From assembly GCA_000992305.1 (NCBI GenBank), contig LBTY01000008.1:1-62769 (forward strand): a DNA stretch of 62,769 nucleotides, read 5' to 3'. Every line of letters begins with the position of its first letter. The stretch's first letter is position 1. Position numbers and translations under genes: made by a program. This document shows positions 16,164 through 24,321 of the stretch, one piece after another. This stretch comes from a candidate division TM6 bacterium GW2011_GWF2_38_10 (lineage in GTDB: Bacteria > Babelota > Babeliae > Babelales > RVW-14). Under the pieces are notes generated by a model. That model ran no database searches, was not told the DNA's origin, and was given only the letters and a program-made list of their open reading frames with translations.

Positions 16164-17108
16164 ATGATGTTACAAACCCCAAGCCGCATTCTCATCGTTA
16201 GCAATGATCCATCAACACACACACAACTGAGTCAAGAACTCCAAGCAACCTACGAAATACTTACCGCCACAACCCTCAAAGAAGTTATTGAGCAAGCACA
16301 CGGAGCTCCGACACCCGTATGCATTATCATAGACCATCAACCACCAACAACCGATGCTCTCGTCATCACCCACGAAATAAAAGCACATTTTACCACCTAC
16401 CACATTCCCGTCATTATCATAACAAAAACAGTTGATCAATCCTTTGTAAGCAATGCCGTTCACGTTGGCGCCGACGATTTTATTCAAAAACCACTGATTG
16501 CTCACCACTTACAAAGCCGCATATTTATGAACATACAGCGCGCAGAGCGCGACCAAAATGCCAACCCATTAACCAAACTTCCCGGCAATGCAACCATTAA
16601 TCGCCTCATGGTCGCTCGACTCGGACGACCACTAGCAATTTTGTACATCGATTTAGACTACTTTAAAGTCTACAACGATACCTATGGTTTTGATAAAGGG
16701 GATGCCCTTATTTGTGCTGCAGCTCACATTATTTCAACAGCAACCCAACAACACGGCAATACAAGTGACTTTGTTGGACATCTTGGCGGCGATGATTTTA
16801 TCGTACTTTCAACACCAAACAAAGCTATAGCAATTGCGCACACAATCTGCTCAACCTTTGACGCAACTGTTCCTTCTTTTTATGATATTCAAGCGCAACA
16901 ACAAAAAACTATACGCGCCAAAGATCGACAAGGTGTTGAGCGAACATTTCCGCTCACGTCAGTTTCTATCGCGATTATTTCAAACGAACATCAACCATTT
17001 TATTCAATTGCACACATCAGCCAACAGGCAACAGACCTAAAAAAATATGCAAAAAGCAAGCCCGATGGAATTCAAGCAAGTAATTATGTCATCGAGCGAC
17101 GTATATAA
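16164..17108 (+). CDS. Response regulator with GGDEF domain (probable diguanylate cyclase)
   Basis: A 314-residue two-domain signalling protein. Residues about 6-125 form a receiver domain: the phospho-acceptor aspartate is in CIIIDHQPP near residue 57, and the C-terminal lysine is in DDFIQKPL. Residues about 135-310 form a GGDEF domain with LYIDLDYFKVYNDTYGFDKGD and the signature GGDDF near 208-212, a variant found in active enzymes. An RxxD inhibitory site is not seen just before it. Such proteins make cyclic di-GMP when phosphorylated. No histidine kinase or effector is nearby. AAGGA lies five bases before the ATG; the gene ends at a bidirectional terminator. Confidence 0.88.
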   Translation: MMLQTPSRILIVSNDPSTHTQLSQELQATYEILTATTLKEVIEQAHGAPTPVCIIIDHQPPTTDALVITHEIKAHFTTYHIPVIIITKTVDQSFVSNAVHVGADDFIQKPLIAHHLQSRIFMNIQRAERDQNANPLTKLPGNATINRLMVARLGRPLAILYIDLDYFKVYNDTYGFDKGDALICAAAHIISTATQQHGNTSDFVGHLGGDDFIVLSTPNKAIAIAHTICSTFDATVPSFYDIQAQQQKTIRAKDRQGVERTFPLTSVSIAIISNEHQPFYSIAHISQQATDLKKYAKSKPDGIQASNYVIERRI

Positions 17109-17110
17109 AA

Positions 17111-17155
17111 AAGCCCATTGCGTGCGCATTTCAGGTGCGCACGCAATGGGCTTTT
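17111..17155. terminator. Bidirectional terminator between the GGDEF gene and the propeller gene
   Basis: A perfect 17-18 bp stem (arms 17111-17128 and 17136-17153, AAGCCCATTGCGTGCGCA on one side) with a seven-base loop, flanked by A and T runs, lies between two convergent genes. Confidence 0.88.
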
Positions 17156-17165
17156 AGCTCAACTA

Positions 17166-19106
17166 TTACACAGCGTTATAAACAACATTACCACCAACAA
17201 TAACACGCGCATTAGATAAAATGTTTACCGAACAATTATTGCTTGCATATTCTCCATCTCCAAAAGAAATCTCTTTATTAATAGCCTTTCCCGAATACGT
17301 TACCGGATACAGCTCAAGATCATTAGACCCAGACTGTTTTCCAATGGCACAATATCCCCCATCAGCTGATACCGATATTTGTGCTGAACTCGATAGTGCG
17401 AAAGATGACACATATGCCGCCTGCCCACCAACAAATGAAAACCAACGCACCGTATTATTCCCAACACTCAATAGAAAATTTCCACCAGACACCCAATCTA
17501 TTCCTGAAATTGACGAACCAGAAACAGTTGATGTTAATTGCAACTGAGCATTGGCAAAAGAATAAATACGTAAATTCGAACTCCCAATCGCTACATAATT
17601 ACCATCGGGAGACCATGCTAACGTCGAAACAGATCCATCACTAACAGTCTGGACCCAATCAAAAGACTCATCAACAAGTCGATACAAACGCAGATCAGAG
17701 GCACCGACCGCTAAATACCGTCCATCACGAGACCACTTCAAACTATTCACACTACTTCCCACATTCACCGTCTGCAAATACGTAAGTTGCCCGTATTTAA
17801 AAGAATATAATTCAAGCCCAACCGTATCGGTATAATATTTACCAATCGCTAAAAATCTACCATCAGGAGACCAAGCAACCGGCCGCACCTGATTACTAAT
17901 GGTAAACGTTTGCTTGGACTGTAACAATCCATCTTCTAATGCATATAAAACAAGACGAGGTGTACTATCTCGTCCAATGGCAAGATAGTTACCATCGGGA
18001 GACCAGGCAACACAATGAACGCTATTAGCACCACCGAGTGATTGCTTATGCACCAACTGCCCACCTTCTAAAGCATAAAGATGCAACCTATCAGTACCAG
18101 ATAATGTACCAACCGCAACATAACGCCCATTAGGAGAAAATGCTAAGGTAAAAACTGATACAAGGTTAACTGATTGAAGCTTTGATGCACTTACCACAGA
18201 TAGATTGAAATCACGCTGCTCAATAGATACTAAATCATCAAAATACACGTCCCCATTGGTAAGTTGCATACCAGTCCCAGTTGCTTTAAGCGTTGCACCA
18301 TCAAAAAATAATGAAGCTGTTTCATCAACAAACTTTAACAAATCCCTATGCGAAGTACATGGAGAAAATGAAAATGTTGTTCCATAATCAAAATATAATT
18401 GACTTGCAGGAGCAACAAAACTTGGCACCGACGCCGCATACACAAGCGCACTAGTTCCGGTCACCACCACATCATTATGGAAAAAAAACTGCCCTTTATT
18501 CAAATATAAATCATTACCCAAATTGAGTACCACATTATCAAAACAAAGCTTACTCAACGACGTAGAAACGTGAAGAGCCGGTTGGCCAGGGTACGATCGA
18601 TCAACCATTAACACCATATTTTTTAGAGTAAGCGTACTATCAGTATCCAAAAATAATTGCGTATCGGGCTCTAAATGAAGTGTATTTCCATGCCCATCAA
18701 TAACCATATCACCCGCACAATGCACGACAACCCCTCGCGGAACCGTAACATCAGAATGTAAAGCGACACCACTCCCCTCAGACAAAATATATCCCCCTTG
18801 GGTAATGGTACTTTGATTATCAAGCGCAAGACAACCTTCTAACACAAGATTACCAGTTCCTCGCAAATCAATGCTTCCTGCTACAGGATACAAACAATTC
18901 ACAGTCGCAGTTGCATTATTAAGCACCGTAAAACCATCATCTAAATATACAAACCCCTTGGCTTGCTCACCATCACGAAAAACATGATGATCTTCTTTAA
19001 AAATAACACTCGACGTTCCATCAAGCGACGCCGCAGAAAGCCCAATAGTCACCAATGTTATTCCCAACAATGCGCCACCCCAAAAAACTATGCTATGCTT
19101 GAGCAT
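17166..19106 (-). CDS. Secreted beta-helix plus seven-bladed WD40-like propeller protein (646 aa)
   Basis: The most compact intact member of the local family. A signal peptide (residues 1-25, AALLG-like hydrophobic core) is followed by a strand-rich domain to about residue 300 with DMVIDGHGNTLHLEP and LTLKNM, then seven WD40-like repeats such as VAWSPDGNYLAIGRD, LKWSRDGRYLAVGAS and LAWSPDGNYVAIGSS. The tail NCSVNILSNARVIVGGNVVYN is the family's C-terminal signature. GGAAGGAGATTGT before the ATG is identical to that of the broken paralogue at 10483, and the N-terminal 200 residues are close to it. It lies 68 bases downstream of an AAA/PD-(D/E)XK gene, probably in one transcript. Confidence 0.72.
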   Translation of the reverse strand: MLKHSIVFWGGALLGITLVTIGLSAASLDGTSSVIFKEDHHVFRDGEQAKGFVYLDDGFTVLNNATATVNCLYPVAGSIDLRGTGNLVLEGCLALDNQSTITQGGYILSEGSGVALHSDVTVPRGVVVHCAGDMVIDGHGNTLHLEPDTQLFLDTDSTLTLKNMVLMVDRSYPGQPALHVSTSLSKLCFDNVVLNLGNDLYLNKGQFFFHNDVVVTGTSALVYAASVPSFVAPASQLYFDYGTTFSFSPCTSHRDLLKFVDETASLFFDGATLKATGTGMQLTNGDVYFDDLVSIEQRDFNLSVVSASKLQSVNLVSVFTLAFSPNGRYVAVGTLSGTDRLHLYALEGGQLVHKQSLGGANSVHCVAWSPDGNYLAIGRDSTPRLVLYALEDGLLQSKQTFTISNQVRPVAWSPDGRFLAIGKYYTDTVGLELYSFKYGQLTYLQTVNVGSSVNSLKWSRDGRYLAVGASDLRLYRLVDESFDWVQTVSDGSVSTLAWSPDGNYVAIGSSNLRIYSFANAQLQLTSTVSGSSISGIDWVSGGNFLLSVGNNTVRWFSFVGGQAAYVSSFALSSSAQISVSADGGYCAIGKQSGSNDLELYPVTYSGKAINKEISFGDGEYASNNCSVNILSNARVIVGGNVVYNAV

Positions 19107-19174
19107 ACAATCTCCTTCCTCTTTTTTTTAAAACCATTCCAACCAAACTTCTCACACCTTTTTAAACTAAACTA

Positions 19175-20968
19175 TCACTTTTTTGTTCCTCGTTTTTTGC
19201 TCTGTTTTTTAGGCTCTGCAGAGTAAGCTCCCTTACTTATTAACATACCCGAATTGTACACCTGGTACATCCATGCCATATGCTTGCCTTGAAACGCAAT
19301 ACCTATTTTGGCCACCACTAAAATCCCTCGCCGCTGCATTTCAAGATCATACGCATATTCATCAATCTGCTCACGAGCTCCTTTGGCATACGTTGATAAT
19401 GGTTTTTTTTCAGAAAGCTTGCGTCGCTTAAACTCAATAATCATCCCCATTTTTTTTGTATCCTTGGGAAAAATACATACATCATAGCGGCCGTATCCAC
19501 TTTCACGATTTGATGCTGTTTCATACGTATGACCAAGGCTGGCAAAAATCCCCAACGCAAAAGCCTGATAGGCATTTTCCCCTTTATCACCAACATCAAA
19601 AAAACTTAAACTTTCTAAAACCGCTTGCTCAAAATTTTGCAAAAATTCCTCAACATCACCCGTTTTAATCCCATTAATCATGTGATCAAAATAAACACGA
19701 CTTGCGGGAACTTCATTAAACCATGACGTAACCATTGTTTTTAACGAATCCAAAACTTCAAAATTAGGAGCAATAAGCGCCGCTGTTGTTTTACCCACCA
19801 TATTTGTGCGACTCTTCCACGTAAGGTATCCAGTAAACACTAAAAATGACCACAACGCACTTGAATCATTGTACACATCGCGGAATACAATCGTATCGCT
19901 AATTGTTTTTTCAATCGAACCACCATCTAATATTCGCAGCAAATTCTCTTTATCCTCTGCCGATGCCTTACGCATAGATTTTTCAATAAGCATATGCACG
20001 CCCGTGTTGATCCAATGAGCACCAAGAGCCTTTTTATTAATGCATTCAATAATTGACCAAGGATTATAGACCATCGTAAAAGACTCATGCCCCTGCACAT
20101 CGTACTTTGGCAAACCAACACGATAGCCATTGTACCATTCACGAACTTTTTCTCGATCAATCTGCGTTTGAAAATAATTAAGCACTGCTGTCACTTCATC
20201 TTCTAAAAAACCAAATTTATCGGCAAACGCATCATCAAGCAACGAGTATGTTGCTGCATTATTCATCCCCGAAAAAAGGCTATCTTTGGCAATGCGCAAA
20301 ATACCCGTTATCACCGAAAATTCAAGATAATTATTGTCTTTCAAGCCAGCGCAAAAAAAATTGTACATAAAATTTTTTATTTCTTCATAATAATTAAATT
20401 CAAAACCAGCTTGCATTGGCGCATCATATTCATCGATGAGAATAATTACTTTTTGATTATAAACATTATAAAGATGCTCTGAAAGAAATTTCAACGCTTG
20501 TTCATAATGTGTTTGAGACGCTTTTTGAGTTATCAACGCCTGCCAAATTGACTGATTATGCTCATCAATACATGAATTTTGAAGCACAACACCATGACGT
20601 TTACATTCGGCAGTAATTAAAAGCGTTATCGCTTCGTAGCATCCTTGCCACGTCGAACTTTTTATCCCCTTAAACGAGATAAAAATAACAGGATATTGCC
20701 CTTGCTGCGCCATAACTTCAGGATAGTTTGTTATGGCAAGACCATCAAACAAATGACGATTATCAGATTGTTTTGGATTTTTTTCAAAAAAATATTGAAG
20801 CATCGACATATTCAATGTTTTTCCAAACCTGCGGGGGCGCGGAAGAATCGTTACCGGTTTTGCTTCATGCAAAACATCGTAAATAAACATTGACTTATCA
20901 ACATAGTAATAACCACGCTCAATCAATGTTTTAAAATCGTGAACACCTAATCCAAGTTCTTTTTTCAT
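19175..20968 (-). CDS. AAA-ATPase-like / PD-(D/E)XK nuclease-superfamily protein (copy 2)
   Basis: A 597-residue close paralogue of the gene at 3811, differing mainly in the C-terminal 150 residues. LPRPRRFGKTLNMSML is the modified P-loop, VIILIDEYDAPM the Walker B region, and GYGRYDVCIFP with GMIIEFKRRK the PD-(D/E)XK core, followed by a basic tail. Three ATG codons stand in a row; the innermost (20968) is chosen because AGGA lies five bases before it. Upstream, at 21097-21136, is an element shared with copy 1. Downstream on the same strand is a propeller gene. Sequence similarity and shared flanks point to duplication within this chromosome. Confidence 0.85.
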   Translation of the reverse strand: MKKELGLGVHDFKTLIERGYYYVDKSMFIYDVLHEAKPVTILPRPRRFGKTLNMSMLQYFFEKNPKQSDNRHLFDGLAITNYPEVMAQQGQYPVIFISFKGIKSSTWQGCYEAITLLITAECKRHGVVLQNSCIDEHNQSIWQALITQKASQTHYEQALKFLSEHLYNVYNQKVIILIDEYDAPMQAGFEFNYYEEIKNFMYNFFCAGLKDNNYLEFSVITGILRIAKDSLFSGMNNAATYSLLDDAFADKFGFLEDEVTAVLNYFQTQIDREKVREWYNGYRVGLPKYDVQGHESFTMVYNPWSIIECINKKALGAHWINTGVHMLIEKSMRKASAEDKENLLRILDGGSIEKTISDTIVFRDVYNDSSALWSFLVFTGYLTWKSRTNMVGKTTAALIAPNFEVLDSLKTMVTSWFNEVPASRVYFDHMINGIKTGDVEEFLQNFEQAVLESLSFFDVGDKGENAYQAFALGIFASLGHTYETASNRESGYGRYDVCIFPKDTKKMGMIIEFKRRKLSEKKPLSTYAKGAREQIDEYAYDLEMQRRGILVVAKIGIAFQGKHMAWMYQVYNSGMLISKGAYSAEPKKQSKKRGTKK

Positions 20969-21096
20969 CATCATCCTATTTCCATAATTTTTTAAGATGA
21001 ATTTTTGCGCTTATCACCGCGGGTATCGATCCGGGGCAAAACCGTCGTTGTAGCATGTCACCCGTAGGAGCGTATCAACGCTCGCCGACTGTTGCC

Positions 21097-21136
21097 AGTA
21101 TACCAAAGCGCACCAATATTGCATACGCCCTGTTTT
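21097..21136 (-). promoter_or_regulatory. Conserved upstream element of AAA/PD-(D/E)XK copy 2
   Basis: The partner of the element at 5734-5774: the last 19 bases (ATTGCATACGCCCTGTTTT on the + strand) are identical in both, and TGGTATACT (extended -10, - strand) is kept. It sits about 130 bases before the gene start. The remaining sequence from 20969 to 21241 holds nothing else that I can name apart from the region leading into trxB. Confidence 0.5.
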
Positions 21137-21241
21137 CATTTTAATTATTAACAATGAATTTTACATTTTGCTCAACGTTTAATAAACTCATTTCTCAATT
21201 ACACTATCATAATATAACACCTTAATTCCATAAGGACACTC

Positions 21242-22156
21242 ATGATTTATAAAGTTGCAATTATTGGATCAGGCCCCGCAGGACTTACCGCTGGCATTTA
21301 CATGGCTCGAGGAAAGTATTCCACAATTGTTCTTGAAGGGCCGATGCCCGGCGGACAACTCACCACAACCACCGCAGTTGAAAACTGGCCAGGATCTCTT
21401 TCAATTATGGGACAAGAACTCATGGAAAACATGAGAGCGCAAGCACAAAAAAATGGGTGTTTTATGCTCCAAGAATCGGCAACACAGGTTGATTTTTCCC
21501 AGCGTCCATTTACCATCACAACCGATGGCAACAAAACAATACAAGCAGAATCAGTCATTATTGCAACAGGATCACGCCACAAAAAACTTGGCTGCCCCGG
21601 CGAAGATGCCTACTGGGGAAGTGGTGTAGCGGTGTGCGCAACATGCGATGCTCCCTTCTATCAAAACAAAACCGTTGTGGTAGTGGGAGGCGGCAACTCA
21701 GCCATGGTCGAAGCTGACCACCTTGCGCACTTTGCCAACAAAGTTATTATTCTCAACCTCCTTGAAAACCTCACCGCAACAGATCCCATTAAAGACAAAG
21801 TGCTTGCAAATCCAAAAATCGAAATAAAATACTCAACAAAACTTAATGAAATTAAAGGCGACAAACTTGGAGTTACGCATGTTATTCTTGAAAATACAAT
21901 AACTCACGCAACAGCAGAACTCAAAACCGATGGCGTATTTGTTGCCATTGGCCTTATTCCAAATTCAGAGATTTTTAAAGACTCATTAAAAACCGATGCA
22001 TACGGATACCTTGTAAGCCATGAAAACACCAAAACCACTATCCCAGGAGTTTTTGTAGCAGGCGAAATAGCTGATCATAAATATCGCCAAGCTGCAACAT
22101 CAGCTGGACAAGGGTGCATGGCCGCACTCGACTGCCAAGCTTTTTTAAATACATAA
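21242..22156 (+). CDS. trxB: Thioredoxin reductase
   Basis: A 304-residue flavoprotein that passes electrons from NADPH to thioredoxin in the cytoplasm. The FAD-binding glycine motif GSGPAGLTAGIYMARGKYS is at the N-terminus, PGGQLTTTTAVENWPG follows, the redox-active pair is in CATCDAPFY near residues 133-141, the NADPH-binding motif is VVVGGGNSAMVEA, and the C-terminal FAD motif is GVFVAGEIADHKYRQA. Length is standard. The gene stands alone between two transcription units on the other strand and ends at a long palindromic terminator. In this motif the usual GEVAD/GDVxD reads GEIAD. Confidence 0.95.
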   Translation: MIYKVAIIGSGPAGLTAGIYMARGKYSTIVLEGPMPGGQLTTTTAVENWPGSLSIMGQELMENMRAQAQKNGCFMLQESATQVDFSQRPFTITTDGNKTIQAESVIIATGSRHKKLGCPGEDAYWGSGVAVCATCDAPFYQNKTVVVVGGGNSAMVEADHLAHFANKVIILNLLENLTATDPIKDKVLANPKIEIKYSTKLNEIKGDKLGVTHVILENTITHATAELKTDGVFVAIGLIPNSEIFKDSLKTDAYGYLVSHENTKTTIPGVFVAGEIADHKYRQAATSAGQGCMAALDCQAFLNT

Positions 22157-22161
22157 TGCTA

Positions 22162-22215
22162 TTTTTTAACAAAGAGCCGCGGATGTTATAACATCCGCGG
22201 CTCTTTGTTAAAAAA
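22162..22215. terminator. Perfect 54-bp palindromic bidirectional terminator
   Basis: The sequence from 22162 to 22215 is its own reverse complement, centred at 22188/22189, with T and A runs at its ends and GC-rich arms (AAGAGCCGCGGATGTTA on the left). It separates the convergent trxB and PP2C-like genes and works in both directions. Confidence 0.9.
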
Positions 22216-22234
22216 TAATTTTACATGTTATATG

Positions 22235-24148
22235 CTAATCAGCGCCAGCTATAAACTTAATAAATCCAAATCCTTGAGATAGCCCCCACTTTGCTGTAGA
22301 AAGCCCAATATTAACCATTCTACTAGTAATAAACCCTCTTACAATGGAACTCCCGGCCATTAATAAACGTTGCTTTAAGGGCGCATCAGGATACATTAAA
22401 TATCCTTCCATAAACGGAATCATATTTGTTAAAGGAAAAGAAAAATACCACGGCATAGCAGGTATCGACGACAAAGAAGGCCATAACGATGTAATTTCAT
22501 TAAAAATTCCTGACCAAGCCCATGAAGAAGCCGTACTCAATGCAACACTCATCCATGGCTCCCAACTACTAACCGCTTCACCAACATTTTCAACAGCCTG
22601 TTGATGTACATCAGCATCTGATACTATAACTTTTTGATTATCACCTTTTTCAACAACACTATTGCTTGGCAATCCGATTAATTTTGGCTCACCCAGATTA
22701 TCTTGCTCATCTAAAAAAAGCGGTTCAGGTAACATAAGATCCTGAGCAACCCCAGGCGCTACATCATCATGATCTAAAGATTCCGTCACAATATTTTCTA
22801 TTTCATTCATATCAAAAGCTAGCGATTCTCCTTCAACTTCTAAATCTTGTTCTTGGCATAGGTTCTGATAATCATCCAAAGAAATTTTATCAAGGCTTTT
22901 CGCCCATTTTTTATCAAGAATATGATCATTATCAACATCCTTACATGGATCACACGCTTTTTGTCCCATAGCTATTTTAAACTCAGCCTGAGCATAAGCA
23001 CCACGCAACTTTTTCATTTTCTTATCATAAAAATATTCTATTAGATTCTTATTGGCTACAAAACCAGGTGCGTTTTTTTTCTTAAGATCATCATAAAAAT
23101 CATCAAATTTTTTAATTTTAAGGTTAATACAATGACGCTGCGCATACTCTTCTTCAAGCGTATTTCCAAAAAAAATGATTTTCACTATCATAGCTTTTTG
23201 CAAAAGAACATTTTGCAAATTTTCTTCTTTTTTTCCGCTTACGGCACTTACCAATGCGCAAGTAACCTCATCAGCAATATCTTTTGTTACAGCATTTAAA
23301 GAAATTGAACGCTCCGTGAGCCATGCATGCACAAAATCAACAGCGGCCTGGCTATCCATACATTCCCAAAAAGATCCACTTGCCATGATCATAAACGCCT
23401 GATTTCCTGTAATATTCATTTGATTAACACAGGGCTCAGTTAATAATGCTGATTCTTTTTTTCCTAAACCCAAAAATCCTGTTGATCCTTTTTTATATGC
23501 CGCCAACCCAAATCCACGAGAAATAGAAACAAAATCACCACAAAAATTGTTAGCATTCCCAAGGAACACAAAACCTGGAATTTGTTTCACCCTATAAAAA
23601 GATTCACCAGCCTGTTCGATTCGTGTACGCTCCTGAGGGAAATATATTTTATGATCCTGCGTAAGGTCACGCGCAATAAGGTTTAAATTACCATTATCAA
23701 CTTCCTGATCAAGATATGCAACAACCGCACGTGAGTCTCCAAGGTTTACCGTATACACCGCATTATCTTTAATGGCAGCAAAAAGCGCAGTCGCGCCAAA
23801 TGCATCACCTTCTTGAATGTTTTTATTAATTTCCGTATCAATATCCAAAAATAATGTAGTAAAAAACTTTTGCATAGTGGTCAGAATAGTTTGCGGCGCC
23901 AACTCTTGTAAAAATAATTCACGCATCTTTACGTGGCACTGCCCTGCAATAGCCTCAGAAATTGAAGAATTATCAAAACCAACAACAGTATCAACCAATG
24001 AAAAAAGCGCAAGAGAATCTTCTTTCTGATCAAAGGAATAACTCATCGTTGGATTATTAAAGCCAGCACTTCCAACCGACAAGCCTAAACAACTGTGGAA
24101 AAATAATAAACAAACAGAAAACAAGCTATAAAAACTCGTACGTTTCAT
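22235..24148 (-). CDS. Secreted PP2C-like protein, probable pseudophosphatase, 637 aa
   Basis: A signal peptide (residues about 1-24, ending HSCLGLSVG) is followed by a PP2C-type (PPM) phosphatase fold to about residue 330. GATALFAAIKDNAVYTVNLG plus DSRAVV, LTQDHKIYFPQERTRIEQAG and ISRGFGLAAYK match the family. However the metal-binding motifs are altered: the usual DGHGG position reads VVGFDNS, ASDGLWD reads ASGSFWE, and the final DNxT is absent (KAMIVKIIFF). A C-terminal 300 residues are acidic and then hydrophobic, with a stretch near 560-610 that may enter a membrane. The start at 24148 follows GGAGG by five bases. It may bind phosphoproteins or act as a decoy; this is inference. Confidence 0.75.
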   Translation of the reverse strand: MKRTSFYSLFSVCLLFFHSCLGLSVGSAGFNNPTMSYSFDQKEDSLALFSLVDTVVGFDNSSISEAIAGQCHVKMRELFLQELAPQTILTTMQKFFTTLFLDIDTEINKNIQEGDAFGATALFAAIKDNAVYTVNLGDSRAVVAYLDQEVDNGNLNLIARDLTQDHKIYFPQERTRIEQAGESFYRVKQIPGFVFLGNANNFCGDFVSISRGFGLAAYKKGSTGFLGLGKKESALLTEPCVNQMNITGNQAFMIMASGSFWECMDSQAAVDFVHAWLTERSISLNAVTKDIADEVTCALVSAVSGKKEENLQNVLLQKAMIVKIIFFGNTLEEEYAQRHCINLKIKKFDDFYDDLKKKNAPGFVANKNLIEYFYDKKMKKLRGAYAQAEFKIAMGQKACDPCKDVDNDHILDKKWAKSLDKISLDDYQNLCQEQDLEVEGESLAFDMNEIENIVTESLDHDDVAPGVAQDLMLPEPLFLDEQDNLGEPKLIGLPSNSVVEKGDNQKVIVSDADVHQQAVENVGEAVSSWEPWMSVALSTASSWAWSGIFNEITSLWPSLSSIPAMPWYFSFPLTNMIPFMEGYLMYPDAPLKQRLLMAGSSIVRGFITSRMVNIGLSTAKWGLSQGFGFIKFIAGAD

Positions 24149-24262
24149 GATAACCTCCACGCTATCACACGAAATTTATAATAAATAACTAATCCATTTT
24201 AACAATAGTACCATGCACAGGCCAAACCATCAACCGCCCCACCTCTGGCAAACATAAAAGAA

Positions 24263-24294
24263 TACAGCCTGACATGTTAATGTGTCAGGCTGTA
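24263..24294 (-). terminator. Hairpin after the propeller gene at 24322
   Basis: Arms 24263-24274 and 24283-24294 (TACAGCCTGACA/TGTCAGGCTGTA) form a 12-bp stem; on the - strand it is followed by a T-rich but interrupted stretch, so termination may be moderate. Confidence 0.65.
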
Positions 24295-24321
24295 TAAAAA
24301 ACTGTAAATAACAGATAATAA

